A stretch of 64,000 bases of DNA from Affinundibacterium flavidum (lineage in GTDB: Bacteria > Pseudomonadota > Gammaproteobacteria > Burkholderiales > Burkholderiaceae_D), in assembly GCF_014284175.1 (NCBI RefSeq), contig NZ_JACOGA010000003.1, positions 124,001-188,000 of the forward strand. Direction: 5' to 3'. Shown piece after piece: positions 16,845 to 26,419 of the stretch. The notes under the pieces were generated by a model that made no database searches, was not told the DNA's origin, and was given only the letters and a program-made list of their open reading frames with translations. The position numbers and the translations under genes are program-made. Every line of letters starts with the position of its first letter. The first letter of the stretch is position 1.

Positions 16845-16964
16845 ATTTGATCTCTCAATCAATAAAAATCAATAAAATTAATAAACTTTGAGCCTAACAA
16901 ACCAAGGAAAACAGAGTCGTCTGTGGCTGTTATCATAGCCTGACCAAGCAGAACTCACAATACA

Positions 16965-16995
16965 AAAAAAGGCAGGGATATCCCTGCCCTCTTTC
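16965..16995 (-). terminator. Terminator of the tonB-exbBDD operon
   Basis: Palindrome GGCAGGGATATCCCTGCC, followed on the minus strand by a T-run, stands about 65 bp after the second exbD stop. Confidence 0.85.
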
Positions 16996-17060
16996 GCTTA
17001 ACAATTGTTTGAACTCATTTGAATTACGCAAATCCATTCAAGCCAAATGTCCGTCATGCA

Positions 17061-17489
17061 TTACTTCATGAACTGTTCGTTACCGATCATACCCAATTTT
17101 GTAATACCACGACTTTGTGCAGACGCCATCACAGCAGCTACAGATTTGTAGGCAACTAAACGGTTTGGCTGCAAATGAACCTCAGGTTGTGGATTCATTG
17201 CTGCTGCTGCCGATAATTTATCTTCTAACTGGCTACGGGTAACAACTTCACCATTCCAAGTCATCGTGCCGTCAAAGTCCACGTCAATCTTCACAACTAC
17301 TGGAGGTGTAGGTGGCGGTTGATTTGGTGTATTTGTTGGCATATTCAAATTCACCGCGTGATTTGCGATTGGTAATGTCGTAATAAACATAATGATCAAC
17401 ACCAACATAACGTCGATCATTGGTGTCATATTCATTTCCATCATTGGTTCTGGATCACCACCAGAACCGGAGCTCATATTCATGCCCAT
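17061..17489 (-). CDS. exbD: ExbD-family biopolymer transport protein (second copy)
   Basis: The 142-residue protein has one N-terminal membrane segment with the conserved Asp in NMTPMIDVMLVLIIMFI, then a Pro-rich linker and a periplasmic ExbD domain with EVHLQPNRLVAYKSV. ExbD and ExbB use the proton gradient to drive TonB. AAGGAGA stands before the ATG, 12 bp after the first exbD. The two copies differ in sequence, so they may form a hetero-oligomer or serve distinct TonB complexes. It is the last gene before the terminator. Confidence 0.92.
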   Translation of the reverse strand: MGMNMSSGSGGDPEPMMEMNMTPMIDVMLVLIIMFITTLPIANHAVNLNMPTNTPNQPPPTPPVVVKIDVDFDGTMTWNGEVVTRSQLEDKLSAAAAMNPQPEVHLQPNRLVAYKSVAAVMASAQSRGITKLGMIGNEQFMK

Positions 17490-17501
17490 GCGATTCTCCT
17501 T

Positions 17502-17933
17502 TTAGCCTTTTGGTGGTGGTTCAAGTACGAAACCAACTTTTGCAATACCTGCTCGTTGCACTGTCAAAATCGTTTTACCGATGGATTCGTAACGCGCGTT
17601 TTGATCGCCACGAATATGCACTTCAGGTTGCGGGTTTTTTACCGCTTCTTTCGCCATTAATTCAAACAAAGCGTCATCAGAAGCAACTGGTGTGCGCAAG
17701 CCGCCCCAGTAAATATCGCCATCTTTATTGACAGTAATAATTACGTTTTTTGCATCAGGATGATAGTCTTCGTTCTTCTCAGCTGGCAGCTTAACTTTTG
17801 CCAAGTCTAAAACAATTGGTGAGGTGATGATAAAGATAATCAACAAAACCAACATAATATCCACCAATGGGGTGGTATTAATGGTGCTGTTGACTTGGTC
17901 TTCACCACTGTCACCGCCGATTTGCATTCCCAT
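17502..17933 (-). CDS. exbD: ExbD-family biopolymer transport protein (first copy)
   Basis: The 143-residue protein contains TINTTPLVDIMLVLLIIFII, the single membrane helix with the proton-carrying Asp, and a periplasmic domain with PEVHIRGDQNARYESIGK. The start has AAAGAGAAAA upstream. It sits between exbB and the second exbD in one operon; the spacer to exbB holds an 11-bp hairpin. Confidence 0.93.
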   Translation of the reverse strand: MGMQIGGDSGEDQVNSTINTTPLVDIMLVLLIIFIITSPIVLDLAKVKLPAEKNEDYHPDAKNVIITVNKDGDIYWGGLRTPVASDDALFELMAKEAVKNPQPEVHIRGDQNARYESIGKTILTVQRAGIAKVGFVLEPPPKG

Positions 17934-17967
17934 AATATTTTCTCTTTAGTGAATTCGTTTCGCTGTA

Positions 17968-18001
17968 CTACAAGTAGATTCGTTATCGAGTCTACTTGTA
18001 G
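17968..18001 (-). other. Intercistronic hairpin between exbB and exbD
   Basis: CTACAAGTAGA and TCTACTTGTAG make a perfect 11-bp stem with a 12-base loop. There is no T-run, so it may set mRNA processing or relative expression rather than end transcription. Confidence 0.7.
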
Positions 18002-18048
18002 CGAAAGAATTTATCGTAATAAAAACAACTTACTTCTTATTACTCAGA

Positions 18049-18939
18049 TTACTTATTTGAGTTAGCTTTGCTCATTGCGCCAGACAATACTACAGAGTGC
18101 AAATCAGCGCCGAATGCATTGATGTCTTCCATTGCTGCCTTGTTACGACGCAACAAGTAGTTGTAGCCCAAAACTGCTGGAACCGCAACGCCCAAACCGA
18201 TCGCTGTCATGATCAAAGCAGAACCAACTGGACCCGCAACTTTATCAATAGAAGAGTTACCTGTAGAACCGATCGCTACCAGAGCGTGGTAAATACCCAT
18301 AACTGTACCGAACAAACCGATAAATGGTGCTGTAGAACCTACAGTTGCCAAGAATGTCAAACCTTCACCCAAACGGCTTTGTACTTTATCAACAGAACGT
18401 TGGATAGACATAGTCACCCATGAGTTCAAATCGATTTGTTCCAACAAAGCACCTTCATGGTGTTCGCTAGCACTGATGCCAGAATCAGCGATGAAACGGT
18501 ATGGGCTGCCTTCTTTCAAAGTAGACAAGCCAGCCGCAACGTTTGCTGCTTTCCAGAATTTACGTGCTTCTTTAGCTTGGCCACTCAATTTAGCCAAGTC
18601 AACGATCTTAGTGATCAAGATGTACCAGCTGAACATAGACATGATCAACATGATTGCCAAAGTTGCTTGGTCAACCAAAGTACCGTGTTTGATCAAGTGA
18701 GCCAAGCTGTATTGATCAACAACTTCTGGTTGTGCTTCAGCAGCAGGCACGGAAGCATCGGCGGCAGGTGCTGGAGCAGCAACAGCGTCAGCAGATGCTG
18801 GAGCAGCAGCGGCCGCCTCAGTTGCAGCAGAAGCGGAAGCAGAAGCTTCTTGAGCGAATACAGGTGCGGTTGCCATTGTTGCTGTCAATGCGAACAAAAT
18901 TGCCGCCAGGAATGTGCTTACTTTAGCGCGGGTTTTCAT
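18049..18939 (-). CDS. exbB: ExbB/TolQ/MotA-family proton channel with signal peptide
   Basis: The 296-residue protein is the long ExbB type: a cleavable signal (ending VFAQ), an Ala/Pro-rich periplasmic linker (about residues 30-72), a first membrane helix LAIMLIMSMFSWYILI, and the MotA/ExbB domain with LATVGSTAPFIGLFGTVMGI and the last helices. It energises TonB with ExbD. AAGGAAG lies 7 bases before the ATG. Order tonB-exbB-exbD-exbD supports one operon. Confidence 0.95.
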   Translation of the reverse strand: MKTRAKVSTFLAAILFALTATMATAPVFAQEASASASAATEAAAAAPASADAVAAPAPAADASVPAAEAQPEVVDQYSLAHLIKHGTLVDQATLAIMLIMSMFSWYILITKIVDLAKLSGQAKEARKFWKAANVAAGLSTLKEGSPYRFIADSGISASEHHEGALLEQIDLNSWVTMSIQRSVDKVQSRLGEGLTFLATVGSTAPFIGLFGTVMGIYHALVAIGSTGNSSIDKVAGPVGSALIMTAIGLGVAVPAVLGYNYLLRRNKAAMEDINAFGADLHSVVLSGAMSKANSNK

Positions 18940-19031
18940 GTAGATACTTCCTTTAAAAAAAATTTAATACTTACGTTGGTTGTGAGTAAAACGATACTTT
19001 TTTATGACTCTTGTTACATGTTGGCTCTGTT

Positions 19032-19700
19032 TTAATCAAGCTTCCAAACGTATTCAACTTGAGTCGTGGTAGCCTGCGGCTTGCCGTCCACTGTTCCAGG
19101 TTTGTTTTTGCACGACCCAGACAACAATTGGGCACGCACTGCATTATCTAGACCCCTGAATCCACTAGATTTTGCGATTACTACGTCGGTAACTGCACCG
19201 TCTGCACCGATAGTAACAGTCAAACGTGTTACACCTGTCTCTTCGTTACGCAATGAAGCACGAGGATATTCTGGTGTACAGCCAGCTTGTTGAAAGTCAA
19301 CACGGCCAGGTACGGTTACTGGACCTGTTGGGGCTTTCGGTGTTTCAGCCACAGGCGCCGCTGTCTTTGTCATCACATTGCTATCAGGCTTAACATTTGA
19401 AACCGTAGAAATAGCATTTGGCGATGGAGTCTGCTGCGCAACCTGCACCTCTGGTGGAGGAATAAACGGTGGCGGTGGCGTCGTCAATTTAGGTGGCGGC
19501 GGTGGCGGCGTATCTGGCGGTGGAGGTGGTGGCGGTGGAGTTTCCTTCACCACGGCTTCCATCGGCTTCTGAATAAACTTAGCGAGCTTGCTACCTAAGC
19601 CGTTCATTAATGCCCAGCCTAAAATAATGTGAAAAACAATTACCAAACCTAAACCAAAAAATTTCTTTCCCGGTTCCTGTTGGCGTCCTGAAAAATCCAT
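19032..19700 (-). CDS. tonB: TonB energy-transducing protein
   Basis: The 222-residue protein has one N-terminal membrane helix (LGLVIVFHIILGWALM), a Pro-rich periplasmic spacer (PPPPPPPDTPPPPPPKL), and a C-terminal TonB domain with PEYPRASLRNEETGVTRLTV and the final VEYVWKLD. It couples the ExbBD motor to outer-membrane receptors. GGAGGAG precedes the ATG. It is the first gene of the operon, below a gene-free 1.1-kb region. No receptor gene is in the window. Confidence 0.95.
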   Translation of the reverse strand: MDFSGRQQEPGKKFFGLGLVIVFHIILGWALMNGLGSKLAKFIQKPMEAVVKETPPPPPPPPDTPPPPPPKLTTPPPPFIPPPEVQVAQQTPSPNAISTVSNVKPDSNVMTKTAAPVAETPKAPTGPVTVPGRVDFQQAGCTPEYPRASLRNEETGVTRLTVTIGADGAVTDVVIAKSSGFRGLDNAVRAQLLSGSCKNKPGTVDGKPQATTTQVEYVWKLD

Positions 19701-20811
19701 ACCTACTCCTCCAATACCACAACAATTTCAATTAGGTTCAAACGCGCGAAACTTTAGCCTTAAATAAATCCAGAAAATAAGCTTGAAAACAAATCATCCA
19801 GACCCACTTAAACAACAAGCAATCGCTCATCAATAAACTTCTATCGACTCACCGTTTGCGCCCCCATACTCACGCTGAACTGTCAGAACCTTGGTTTCAA
19901 CATACTCATGTGGGTACTACTATTTACTTACAAATCGTTTAGTCACCTTCAGATGATTGCAGTATTGCAGTACCTACTTTTACTACAATCATCAAATTCA
20001 AATTTATCTTAAAGATATATTGAAAATTGAAGCGGCTGCTTTGCATGAGCAATTTGAAAAGGAATCTTCAAATCACTGCCAACAAAGCAATGTTTTTTTA
20101 AAATCTTTGCGAAAAACAGCGCCTATTTTGACACAAGTAAAGCGATGAATGGAAGTTGCTTCTATGCTGCTATGCAACATTAAATTAGCTTTGAAGCAAT
20201 CCCTTCATTTCTAGTCATATCTATTTAATCACAACCAAAAACAAATTCACTAAAAAATTAAATTTTCGCTCATGAAATTATTGATTTATATCGATCATTA
20301 ATTCCAATATATTTAACTTCTTTTCTTGCGGCAACGATTCTAATGGGAAATACTTGGAAAGTGTCAAGTAATCCTGCAAACAACTTAGAAAGAAAGTTAA
20401 ATTACTGCAGTTCTACAACATTTTTGGGAAATTCCATATTCAAAACTCAATCATTTTCTAATAATACATGGCAATAAGACTATTTAGACATGGGTAATAC
20501 TAACTACACCTAACTACCCTCTCTTAGTTATTATTTGCCCTATCTGCCTTGAGCAACTACAATTCCGACCTGTCAGTACATTCTGCGCCTTAATAAATTT
20601 AAATCGTGAGCTTGGATTACATAAGTATTACGCAATTTTGAAGTATTCAAAATCGATGCAATGCTATGTCGTTTAAAGATATGTTTTCATTCTGATCGGC
20701 GCAGTAACATTCGTCTAAAAACCTTAGCGTAATCATCAAATGACGAGATTATCGTTTTCTTAAACAAACAAGAAAAAAGTCATTTGAGATGCGCTAACAC
20801 CTGGAGTTGAT
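19701..20811. other. 1.1-kb AT-rich gene-free region between tonB and fabI
   Basis: The region separates divergent tonB and fabI and should hold both promoters, but I cannot fix their positions. The longest frame (63 codons at 19957-20148) lacks a ribosome site and family resemblance. No RNA gene or clear repeat is seen. Confidence 0.6.
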
Positions 20812-21594
20812 ATGGCATTTTTGCAAGGCAAGAAAATTCTCATTACTGGTTTATTGTCAAACCGTTCTATCGCCTATGGCATCGCACAAGCTTGCCATCG
20901 CGAAGGCGCTGAATTGGCCTTCACCTATGTTGGAGAGCGTTTTAAAGATCGCATCACAGAATTTGCAAAAGAATTCAATAGCGAACTGGTATTTGATTGC
21001 GACGTTAGCAGCGACGAACAGATTGCTGCTGTCTTTACAGACTTGGCGAAATCATGGGAGAAATTAGATGGCGTTGTGCATGCCATTGGATTTGCACCGC
21101 GCGAAGCGATTGCAGGTGATTTCTTAGATGGTTTTTCACGCGAAGCATTCCGCATTGCCCACGATATTTCAGCCTATAGCTTTCCAGCCTTGGCCAAAGC
21201 AGCATTGCCTATGATGAATGAAAATTCTTCTTTGCTCACGCTGTCTTACCTGGGTGCGATCCGCGCGATCCCTTACTACAATACGATGGGTTTGGCGAAA
21301 GCATCTTTAGAAGCAAGCGTGCGTTACTTGGCCGAAAATCTGGGTAAAAAAGGTATACGTGTCAATGGCATTTCTGCGGGTCCAATCAAAACTTTGGCAG
21401 CGAGTGGTATTAAGGACTTCGGTACTTTGCTAGGCTTTGTTGCAGAGCATGCGCCTTTGCGTCGCAATGTGACGATTGAAGAAGTTGGCAATACCGCCGC
21501 ATTCTTATTGTCACCTTTGGCTAGCGGCATTACTGGCGAAATCACTTATGTTGACGGTGGTTTCTCACACGTCATGGGTTTGACACCAGACTAA
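20812..21594 (+). CDS. fabI: Enoyl-[acyl-carrier-protein] reductase FabI
   Basis: The 260-residue short-chain dehydrogenase-type protein begins [24 protein letters not shown], the FabI NADH-binding start, and has the YxxxxxxK active pair in [26 protein letters not shown], and the C-terminal [11 protein letters not shown]. It catalyses the last reduction of each fatty-acid elongation round. GGAG lies before the ATG. It is monocistronic, facing the mod genes. Confidence 0.97.
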   Translation: MAFLQGKKILITGLLSNRSIAYGIAQACHREGAELAFTYVGERFKDRITEFAKEFNSELVFDCDVSSDEQIAAVFTDLAKSWEKLDGVVHAIGFAPREAIAGDFLDGFSREAFRIAHDISAYSFPALAKAALPMMNENSSLLTLSYLGAIRAIPYYNTMGLAKASLEASVRYLAENLGKKGIRVNGISAGPIKTLAASGIKDFGTLLGFVAEHAPLRRNVTIEEVGNTAAFLLSPLASGITGEITYVDGGFSHVMGLTPD

Positions 21595-21652
21595 GCACTC
21601 GCACGGGAGTTGAATGTGCGCTGAATGTGCGTTGAATGGATGTTGGACTAAG

Positions 21653-22549
21653 CTAAAAATTTGGATTTAGTCGTGTAATTTGTGGGCTGAAAGCTTTGGT
21701 GGAGATCGCAATCTTGTCACCGACTTTCAGCCTTTTTACATCTTCATGTGACGCAATAATTTCAATAATTTCTTGACCTACCAAAAGCGAAAGAATGTAC
21801 ACAATTTCTTCGGCGCGAATTGCCAGAACTTGCGCATGTAAATGCAATTTCCCTTGCGTTGTCTGCTGCAAAAATACTTGCTGTGGACTACCGCAGCGTA
21901 CGATAGCCCCCTCCTCTAGTTGTATGACTTTTTGTGCAAGCTTAAAGACTTCAGCCACTTCGTGACTCACCAACATCATTGTCAAACCAAACTCCTTATG
22001 CATCATCAACAAGTGATCTTGCATTTGTATTCTCACATGTTGATCGAGTGCGGATAAAGGCTCATCCAATAACAATAATTTAGGTTTGCGCGCGAGCGCT
22101 CTGGCCAAGGCAACTCTTTGCTTTTGCCCGCCGGATAATTGTTGAATAGACTGGAATCGCAAGTTCTGTAAATCACTCATTTCCAGTAACTGTTCAACCC
22201 ATGCATTGGCGCCCTTTTCAACCGCAAATGCCACGTTATCTCGCACATTTAAATGTGGAAATAAGGCATAGTTTTGGAAAACCATGCCGATAGAGCGTGC
22301 GTGTGTCGGCAGATTAATTCCCTGCAAAGAATCAAACCAGACTTCATCATCAAATACGATGCGCCCATGATCGGGCGCAGTCAGCCCAGCCAGCATCCGC
22401 AATACACTGGTCTTACCGGCACCTGATGGCCCAAATAAGGCGACCGAATCGCTTGCAGCTGATTGGAATGCGACATCCAATTCAAAATTTCCCTGAGTAC
22501 CGCTCAGTTTTTTTTGAACTTGCACATCTAAAAATGCCTTGCGCGTCAT
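21653..22549 (-). CDS. modC: Molybdate ABC transporter ATPase ModC
   Basis: The 298-residue ATPase has GPSGAGKTS (Walker A), LSGGQKQRVALARAL (signature), LLLLDEPLSALD (Walker B) and a C-terminal TOBE-like segment (about 235-295). It is shorter than many ModC proteins (about 350), so the molybdate-binding regulatory region is reduced; the separate molbindin gene may compensate. Its ATG overlaps the modB stop. Confidence 0.94.
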   Translation of the reverse strand: MTRKAFLDVQVQKKLSGTQGNFELDVAFQSAASDSVALFGPSGAGKTSVLRMLAGLTAPDHGRIVFDDEVWFDSLQGINLPTHARSIGMVFQNYALFPHLNVRDNVAFAVEKGANAWVEQLLEMSDLQNLRFQSIQQLSGGQKQRVALARALARKPKLLLLDEPLSALDQHVRIQMQDHLLMMHKEFGLTMMLVSHEVAEVFKLAQKVIQLEEGAIVRCGSPQQVFLQQTTQGKLHLHAQVLAIRAEEIVYILSLLVGQEIIEIIASHEDVKRLKVGDKIAISTKAFSPQITRLNPNF

Positions 22550-23229
22550 GAGAATTTTTCCGGAAATTGTCGCTTACTCACATACACCGCGATCAAGATG
22601 AGGAAACTTAACAGAACCAGCACCATGGAATAAAAATGGGCATTTGCGTATTGCAAACTTTCGACTTCATCATAGATCGCGATTGATGCAACTTTGGTGA
22701 CACCTGGAATATTCCCGCCTATCATCAATACCACACCAAATTCACCCAAGGTATGTGCAAAACTCAGGACCAATCCACTCAACACAGAAGCCTTCATATT
22801 TGGCAGCAAAACCTTGCGCAAAGTCTGTAATTTTGTCTGCCCCAATGTATAAGCTGCTTCGCGCAATTCCAGCGGTAAATTTTGCAATCCAGCTTGGAGT
22901 GCATGCACCATGAATGGCAGGCTAAAAATAACGGAACCTAACAGAATACCGAGAAAACTAAAGCTCAAACGCAGATCAAAATGCGCTAGCAACCATGCAC
23001 CTAAACCAGATTGAGGATTAAAAGCGATGAGCAAATAAAATCCCAGCACGGAAGGCGGCAGCACCAAAGGCATACTAATCAATGCCTCCCACAGAGATTT
23101 CAAACGACTGGTAGAAAATGCTAAGTAGTAGGCAATAGGTAAGCCTATGAAAAACAAAATCGTGGCCGTCATCAAGGCCAGTTTCAAACTCAGCCATAAA
23201 GGCTGCCAGTCATGGTCAAGGAGATTCAT
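22546..23229 (-). CDS. modB: Molybdate ABC transporter permease ModB
   Basis: The 227-residue permease has about five membrane helices and the conserved loop ELREAAYTLGQTKLQTLRKVLLPNM that docks to ModC. It overlaps the molbindin stop and the modC start, so the four mod genes are translationally chained. Confidence 0.94.
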   Translation of the reverse strand: MNLLDHDWQPLWLSLKLALMTATILFFIGLPIAYYLAFSTSRLKSLWEALISMPLVLPPSVLGFYLLIAFNPQSGLGAWLLAHFDLRLSFSFLGILLGSVIFSLPFMVHALQAGLQNLPLELREAAYTLGQTKLQTLRKVLLPNMKASVLSGLVLSFAHTLGEFGVVLMIGGNIPGVTKVASIAIYDEVESLQYANAHFYSMVLVLLSFLILIAVYVSKRQFPEKFS

Positions 23230-23639
23230 GTCGCCTCTGATCGGATCAAATTCATTTCGTTGGATTTCACCAAGCCCTCAATTTCGTCACCCAATCGTAG
23301 CTCTAACTTGATTGCTGAACGGCTTGTAATCACCGCGCTAATTAAGTGAATACGATCAACGATAAAGACGACGCGTGCCAACACTTTGCCAATTTCCAAG
23401 CCAACAATTTTGCCCTGCAAACGATTGCGTAGACTGATCTGTCCAGACAAATTTTTTGCAATGGCAACTTCCATTTCATTAAAAATCAAATCCACTTCTT
23501 GATCCAATTCCCAAGCCAAAAGCTCTTCCGTAGCGCCCAGCAAGCTTGCACTTAGGCGAAGCTCGCCGACCGCGACTTCGATCAGCGCGATACTGCCTTC
23601 GGTTTCTATACTAATAATTCTTCCGGGTAGTTTATTCAC
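23226..23639 (-). CDS. Molbindin: two Mop/TOBE domains
   Basis: The 137-residue protein consists of two similar Mop-type halves. The second reads LRNRLQGKIVGLEIGKVLARVVF and ends with the KSNEMNLI motif; the first has FNEMEVAIAKN. Such di-Mop proteins bind molybdate oxyanion in the cytoplasm and store or deliver it. Placing it between modA and modB is less common than at an operon end. Both ends overlap the neighbours by 4 bases. It could alternatively act as a regulatory subunit for the short ModC. Confidence 0.85.
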   Translation of the reverse strand: MNKLPGRIISIETEGSIALIEVAVGELRLSASLLGATEELLAWELDQEVDLIFNEMEVAIAKNLSGQISLRNRLQGKIVGLEIGKVLARVVFIVDRIHLISAVITSRSAIKLELRLGDEIEGLVKSNEMNLIRSEAT

Positions 23640-24424
23640 GGTACAGCGTATCCATTTTTTTGCAAAATAGCTTTGGCTTTTGCACTCGACAAAAAGTCAT
23701 AAAATTGTTGGCTAGCTTGCGGCGCGTTTTCTTGGCCGTGTTTGAGGATAACAACGCCTTGCGCAATCGGCGTATAACTATTCGCAGGCAATTCTATCCA
23801 TTGACCCTTTCCTTGCATTTTGGAGGATACGACCACTGATTTTGCAGTAAAGCCTAAGTCAACCACACCAGAATGAATGTATTGATCTGCTTGCGAAATG
23901 CTCTCTGCATAGACAAAACGTGGCTCCAGGACTACATCTAATTTATAGAATTTTAAGACGCGAATCGTTTCTTTGCCATAAGGAGCAGTCTTGGGATTTG
24001 CAATTGCAATTTTCTGAACTTTGTCGCTTTGCAATAGACTTTGCCACGACTGCAAATCTAGATTTTTGGTGGTCCACAATACCAAAGAACCATAGGCATA
24101 AATTTTAGGTGCCGTGATAGTGAAGCCCTGTTGATAGAGGCTATTCGGAAAATCCATATCAGCCGACATAAACACGTCAAATGGCGCGCCATTGATAATC
24201 TGACTGACAAATTTGCCCGATGAGTTAAAGACACCTTTTAAGTCATGTCCAGTTTGTTTCTTAAACTCTTCCTTCAAATCGTCAAAAGCAAACTGTACAT
24301 TGGCAGCGACCGCCACACTCAGAGTGTCTGCGTGGGTGCTGTGCATCATGCTAAGACTCGCGATGAATGCTGTCGCCGCCAATGCAGAAAACTTGATAAA
24401 ACGTTTTTTGAATGTTGTCATCAT
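23636..24424 (-). CDS. modA: Periplasmic molybdate-binding protein ModA
   Basis: The 262-residue protein has a signal peptide (ending THADTLSVAVAANV) and ModA features: FNSSGKFVSQIINGAPFDVFMSADMDFP, NPKTAPYGKE, and GVVDLGFTAKSVV. It captures molybdate (or tungstate) for ModBC. I start at ATG 24424; the TTG at 24442 has no support. It begins the modA-mop-modB-modC operon, divergent from the rhlE gene. Confidence 0.93.
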   Translation of the reverse strand: MMTTFKKRFIKFSALAATAFIASLSMMHSTHADTLSVAVAANVQFAFDDLKEEFKKQTGHDLKGVFNSSGKFVSQIINGAPFDVFMSADMDFPNSLYQQGFTITAPKIYAYGSLVLWTTKNLDLQSWQSLLQSDKVQKIAIANPKTAPYGKETIRVLKFYKLDVVLEPRFVYAESISQADQYIHSGVVDLGFTAKSVVVSSKMQGKGQWIELPANSYTPIAQGVVILKHGQENAPQASQQFYDFLSSAKAKAILQKNGYAVP

Positions 24425-24879
24425 TTTCAAGAAATCCGTCAATTATGTGAATAATGTCTATTTTCGCTCATTTCTCTCTCTGCCAACTGTGCTAAAACAA
24501 ATTATCAAATCAAAATGAATTTTCCTTGCGGAATTTAAAGCGCGCATAGTTTTTAGATGCGTGAAGCTGAAATATGCTGTATAGTCTCGTTTTTGCACTG
24601 CAATATAAATTTGCTTTGTGAGTTTAAGTAGTAGGTAGCACCGTAGCCCTTGCGTATCGTGAGTTATTGATACTGCAATGTAAAGCCCTCCCGCCCTGTA
24701 TGTCTGGTTTCACACATAGACATCGTCCCGGCGCAAAGCTTTTGTGCCGAAATTTCATCGTATTCCTGATTTGTACCCTTATCGGTACTGGTTTTCTTTG
24801 TTCATTTCGATTGGTTGACGCTGCTTTTTTGCGCGCTTGGTTTTTGCCCTGCGCAGATTAATAACGGAAGAAGAACACA
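24425..24879. other. Divergent modA / rhlE spacer with a long rhlE leader
   Basis: About 455 bp lie between the two starts. The rhlE side carries an imperfect hairpin at 24731-24751 (CGGCGCAAAGCTTTTGTGCCG). Long leaders on RNA-helicase genes often mediate feedback or cold control, but nothing here proves it. No gene is seen. Confidence 0.55.
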
Positions 24880-26319
24880 ATGACTTTTGAAACACTAGGC
24901 CTCCACACGTCCATCCTGCGCGCTATTGCTGATACTGGCTATACAACACCAACAGCAGTTCAGGAACAAGCAGTTCCTGCAGCGATTGCAGGTCGTGACT
25001 TATTGGTATCCTCCCAAACTGGCTCAGGCAAAACTGCCGCTTTCATGTTGCCAGCTTTACATAAATTTGCAGCCGCCGCTGACGATTTGACTGTCACAGC
25101 TGGTAAAACACCAAATCAAGAACGCCAGGCAGCTCGTGCTCGTGGCGATCGTCCACGTTTTCAAGCAGCAAAGCCAAAGATGTTGGTATTGACACCAACT
25201 CGTGAATTGGCCTTGCAAGTAACCACAGCCACTGACAAATACAGCGCGTACTCACGTCGCGTCAAAGCAGTCTCGATTTTGGGCGGTATGCCTTACCCAA
25301 AACAAATGCAACTTTTGTCCCGTAATCCAGAAATCTTGGTGGCAACACCAGGTCGTTTGATCGATCATATGGAGTCCGGCAAGATTGATTTTTCAGAATT
25401 AGAAATTTTGGTTCTGGACGAAGCAGATCGCATGTTGGATATGGGTTTTATCGATGATATCGAAAAAATCGTTGCAGCAACGCCAGAAACACGTCAAACC
25501 ATGTTGTTCTCTGCCACTTTGGATGGCGTAGTTGGTAGCATGGCGCGTCGCATTACTAAAGACCCAATGATTATTCAAATCGCTGGTTCTGCGACTAAGC
25601 ATGAAAACATTCAACAAAAAGTGCATTTTGTCGATGATTTATCCCACAAAAATCGTTTACTCGATCATTTGCTGCGCGATGAATCTTTGGATCAAGCCGT
25701 CGTATTTACAGCGACAAAACGTGATGCAGACACGATTGCAGATCGTTTGAACATTGCTGGTTTCGCAGCGGCTGCTTTGCATGGCGATATGCATCAAGGC
25801 GCACGTAACCGTACATTAGATTCTTTACGTCGCGGTCAAGTTCGCGTTTTGGTAGCAACAGATGTCGCTGCACGCGGTATCGATGTGCCTGGCATTACGC
25901 ACGTATTCAACTACGATTTACCTAAATTCCCAGAAGATTATGTACACCGTATCGGTCGTACTGGTCGCGCTGGTCGTAAAGGTTTGGCAGTGTCCTTGGT
26001 CAATCATGCTGAAAGCATGAACGTGAAACGCATCGAGCGTTTTACTAAGCAATTGATCCCAGTCGATGTAATCGAAGGTTTTGAACCTAAGAAATCTGCC
26101 ATGGCAGCCCGCGCACCAGCACGCAAAGCAAGCGGCTGGAAACCAGGTGACAAGCGTACGACAGGCAATAGTTTTGGTAACAGCAGCAAGCCAGGTCAAC
26201 GCAGCTTCAGCAAACCAAACGCCGCTCCACGCAGTGAAGGCGGTGGTTTCGGTGGTGGTGCTGCGAAATCCCGTTTTGGCGATGCGAATGGCAATCGTCG
26301 TAGCTTCGGCGATCGTTAA
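24880..26319 (+). CDS. rhlE: DEAD-box RNA helicase, RhlE type
   Basis: The 479-residue protein has the DEAD-box set: Q motif TTPTAVQEQAVPAAIAGRD, SSQTGSGKTAAF (I), PTRELALQV (Ia), DEAD (II), SATL (III), ATDVAARGIDVPGI and HRIGRTGRAGRKG (VI). The tail after about residue 400 is basic and Gly/Ser-rich, as in RhlE proteins of cold RNA metabolism. An insertion of charged residues (about 78-100) lies between motifs I and Ia. GGAAGAAGAA stands before the ATG, and a strong terminator follows. Confidence 0.95.
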   Translation: MTFETLGLHTSILRAIADTGYTTPTAVQEQAVPAAIAGRDLLVSSQTGSGKTAAFMLPALHKFAAAADDLTVTAGKTPNQERQAARARGDRPRFQAAKPKMLVLTPTRELALQVTTATDKYSAYSRRVKAVSILGGMPYPKQMQLLSRNPEILVATPGRLIDHMESGKIDFSELEILVLDEADRMLDMGFIDDIEKIVAATPETRQTMLFSATLDGVVGSMARRITKDPMIIQIAGSATKHENIQQKVHFVDDLSHKNRLLDHLLRDESLDQAVVFTATKRDADTIADRLNIAGFAAAALHGDMHQGARNRTLDSLRRGQVRVLVATDVAARGIDVPGITHVFNYDLPKFPEDYVHRIGRTGRAGRKGLAVSLVNHAESMNVKRIERFTKQLIPVDVIEGFEPKKSAMAARAPARKASGWKPGDKRTTGNSFGNSSKPGQRSFSKPNAAPRSEGGGFGGGAAKSRFGDANGNRRSFGDR

Positions 26320-26345
26320 TCGAAACGCTGTAGCTGAGTAGAATT

Positions 26346-26377
26346 AAAAAAGCGACCTGCATGGGTCGCTTTTTTTA
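26346..26377 (+). terminator. Terminator after rhlE
   Basis: AAAAAAGCGACC / GGGTCGCTTTTTTT hairpin with a short loop; symmetric A/T flanks suggest it also serves the facing HPP gene. Confidence 0.88.
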
Positions 26378-26419
26378 TGTGCCTTTCGATTATGCTCATT
26401 TACACATAATTACGTCCAG

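Noticed and set aside
18436..19035. Long frame antisense to exbB
   Set aside because: Composition is Ser/Cys/Arg-rich, mirroring the Ala/Gly-rich linker of exbB on the other strand.
19957..20148. 63-codon frame in the tonB-fabI spacer
   Set aside because: No ribosome site, AT-rich codons, no recognisable motif.
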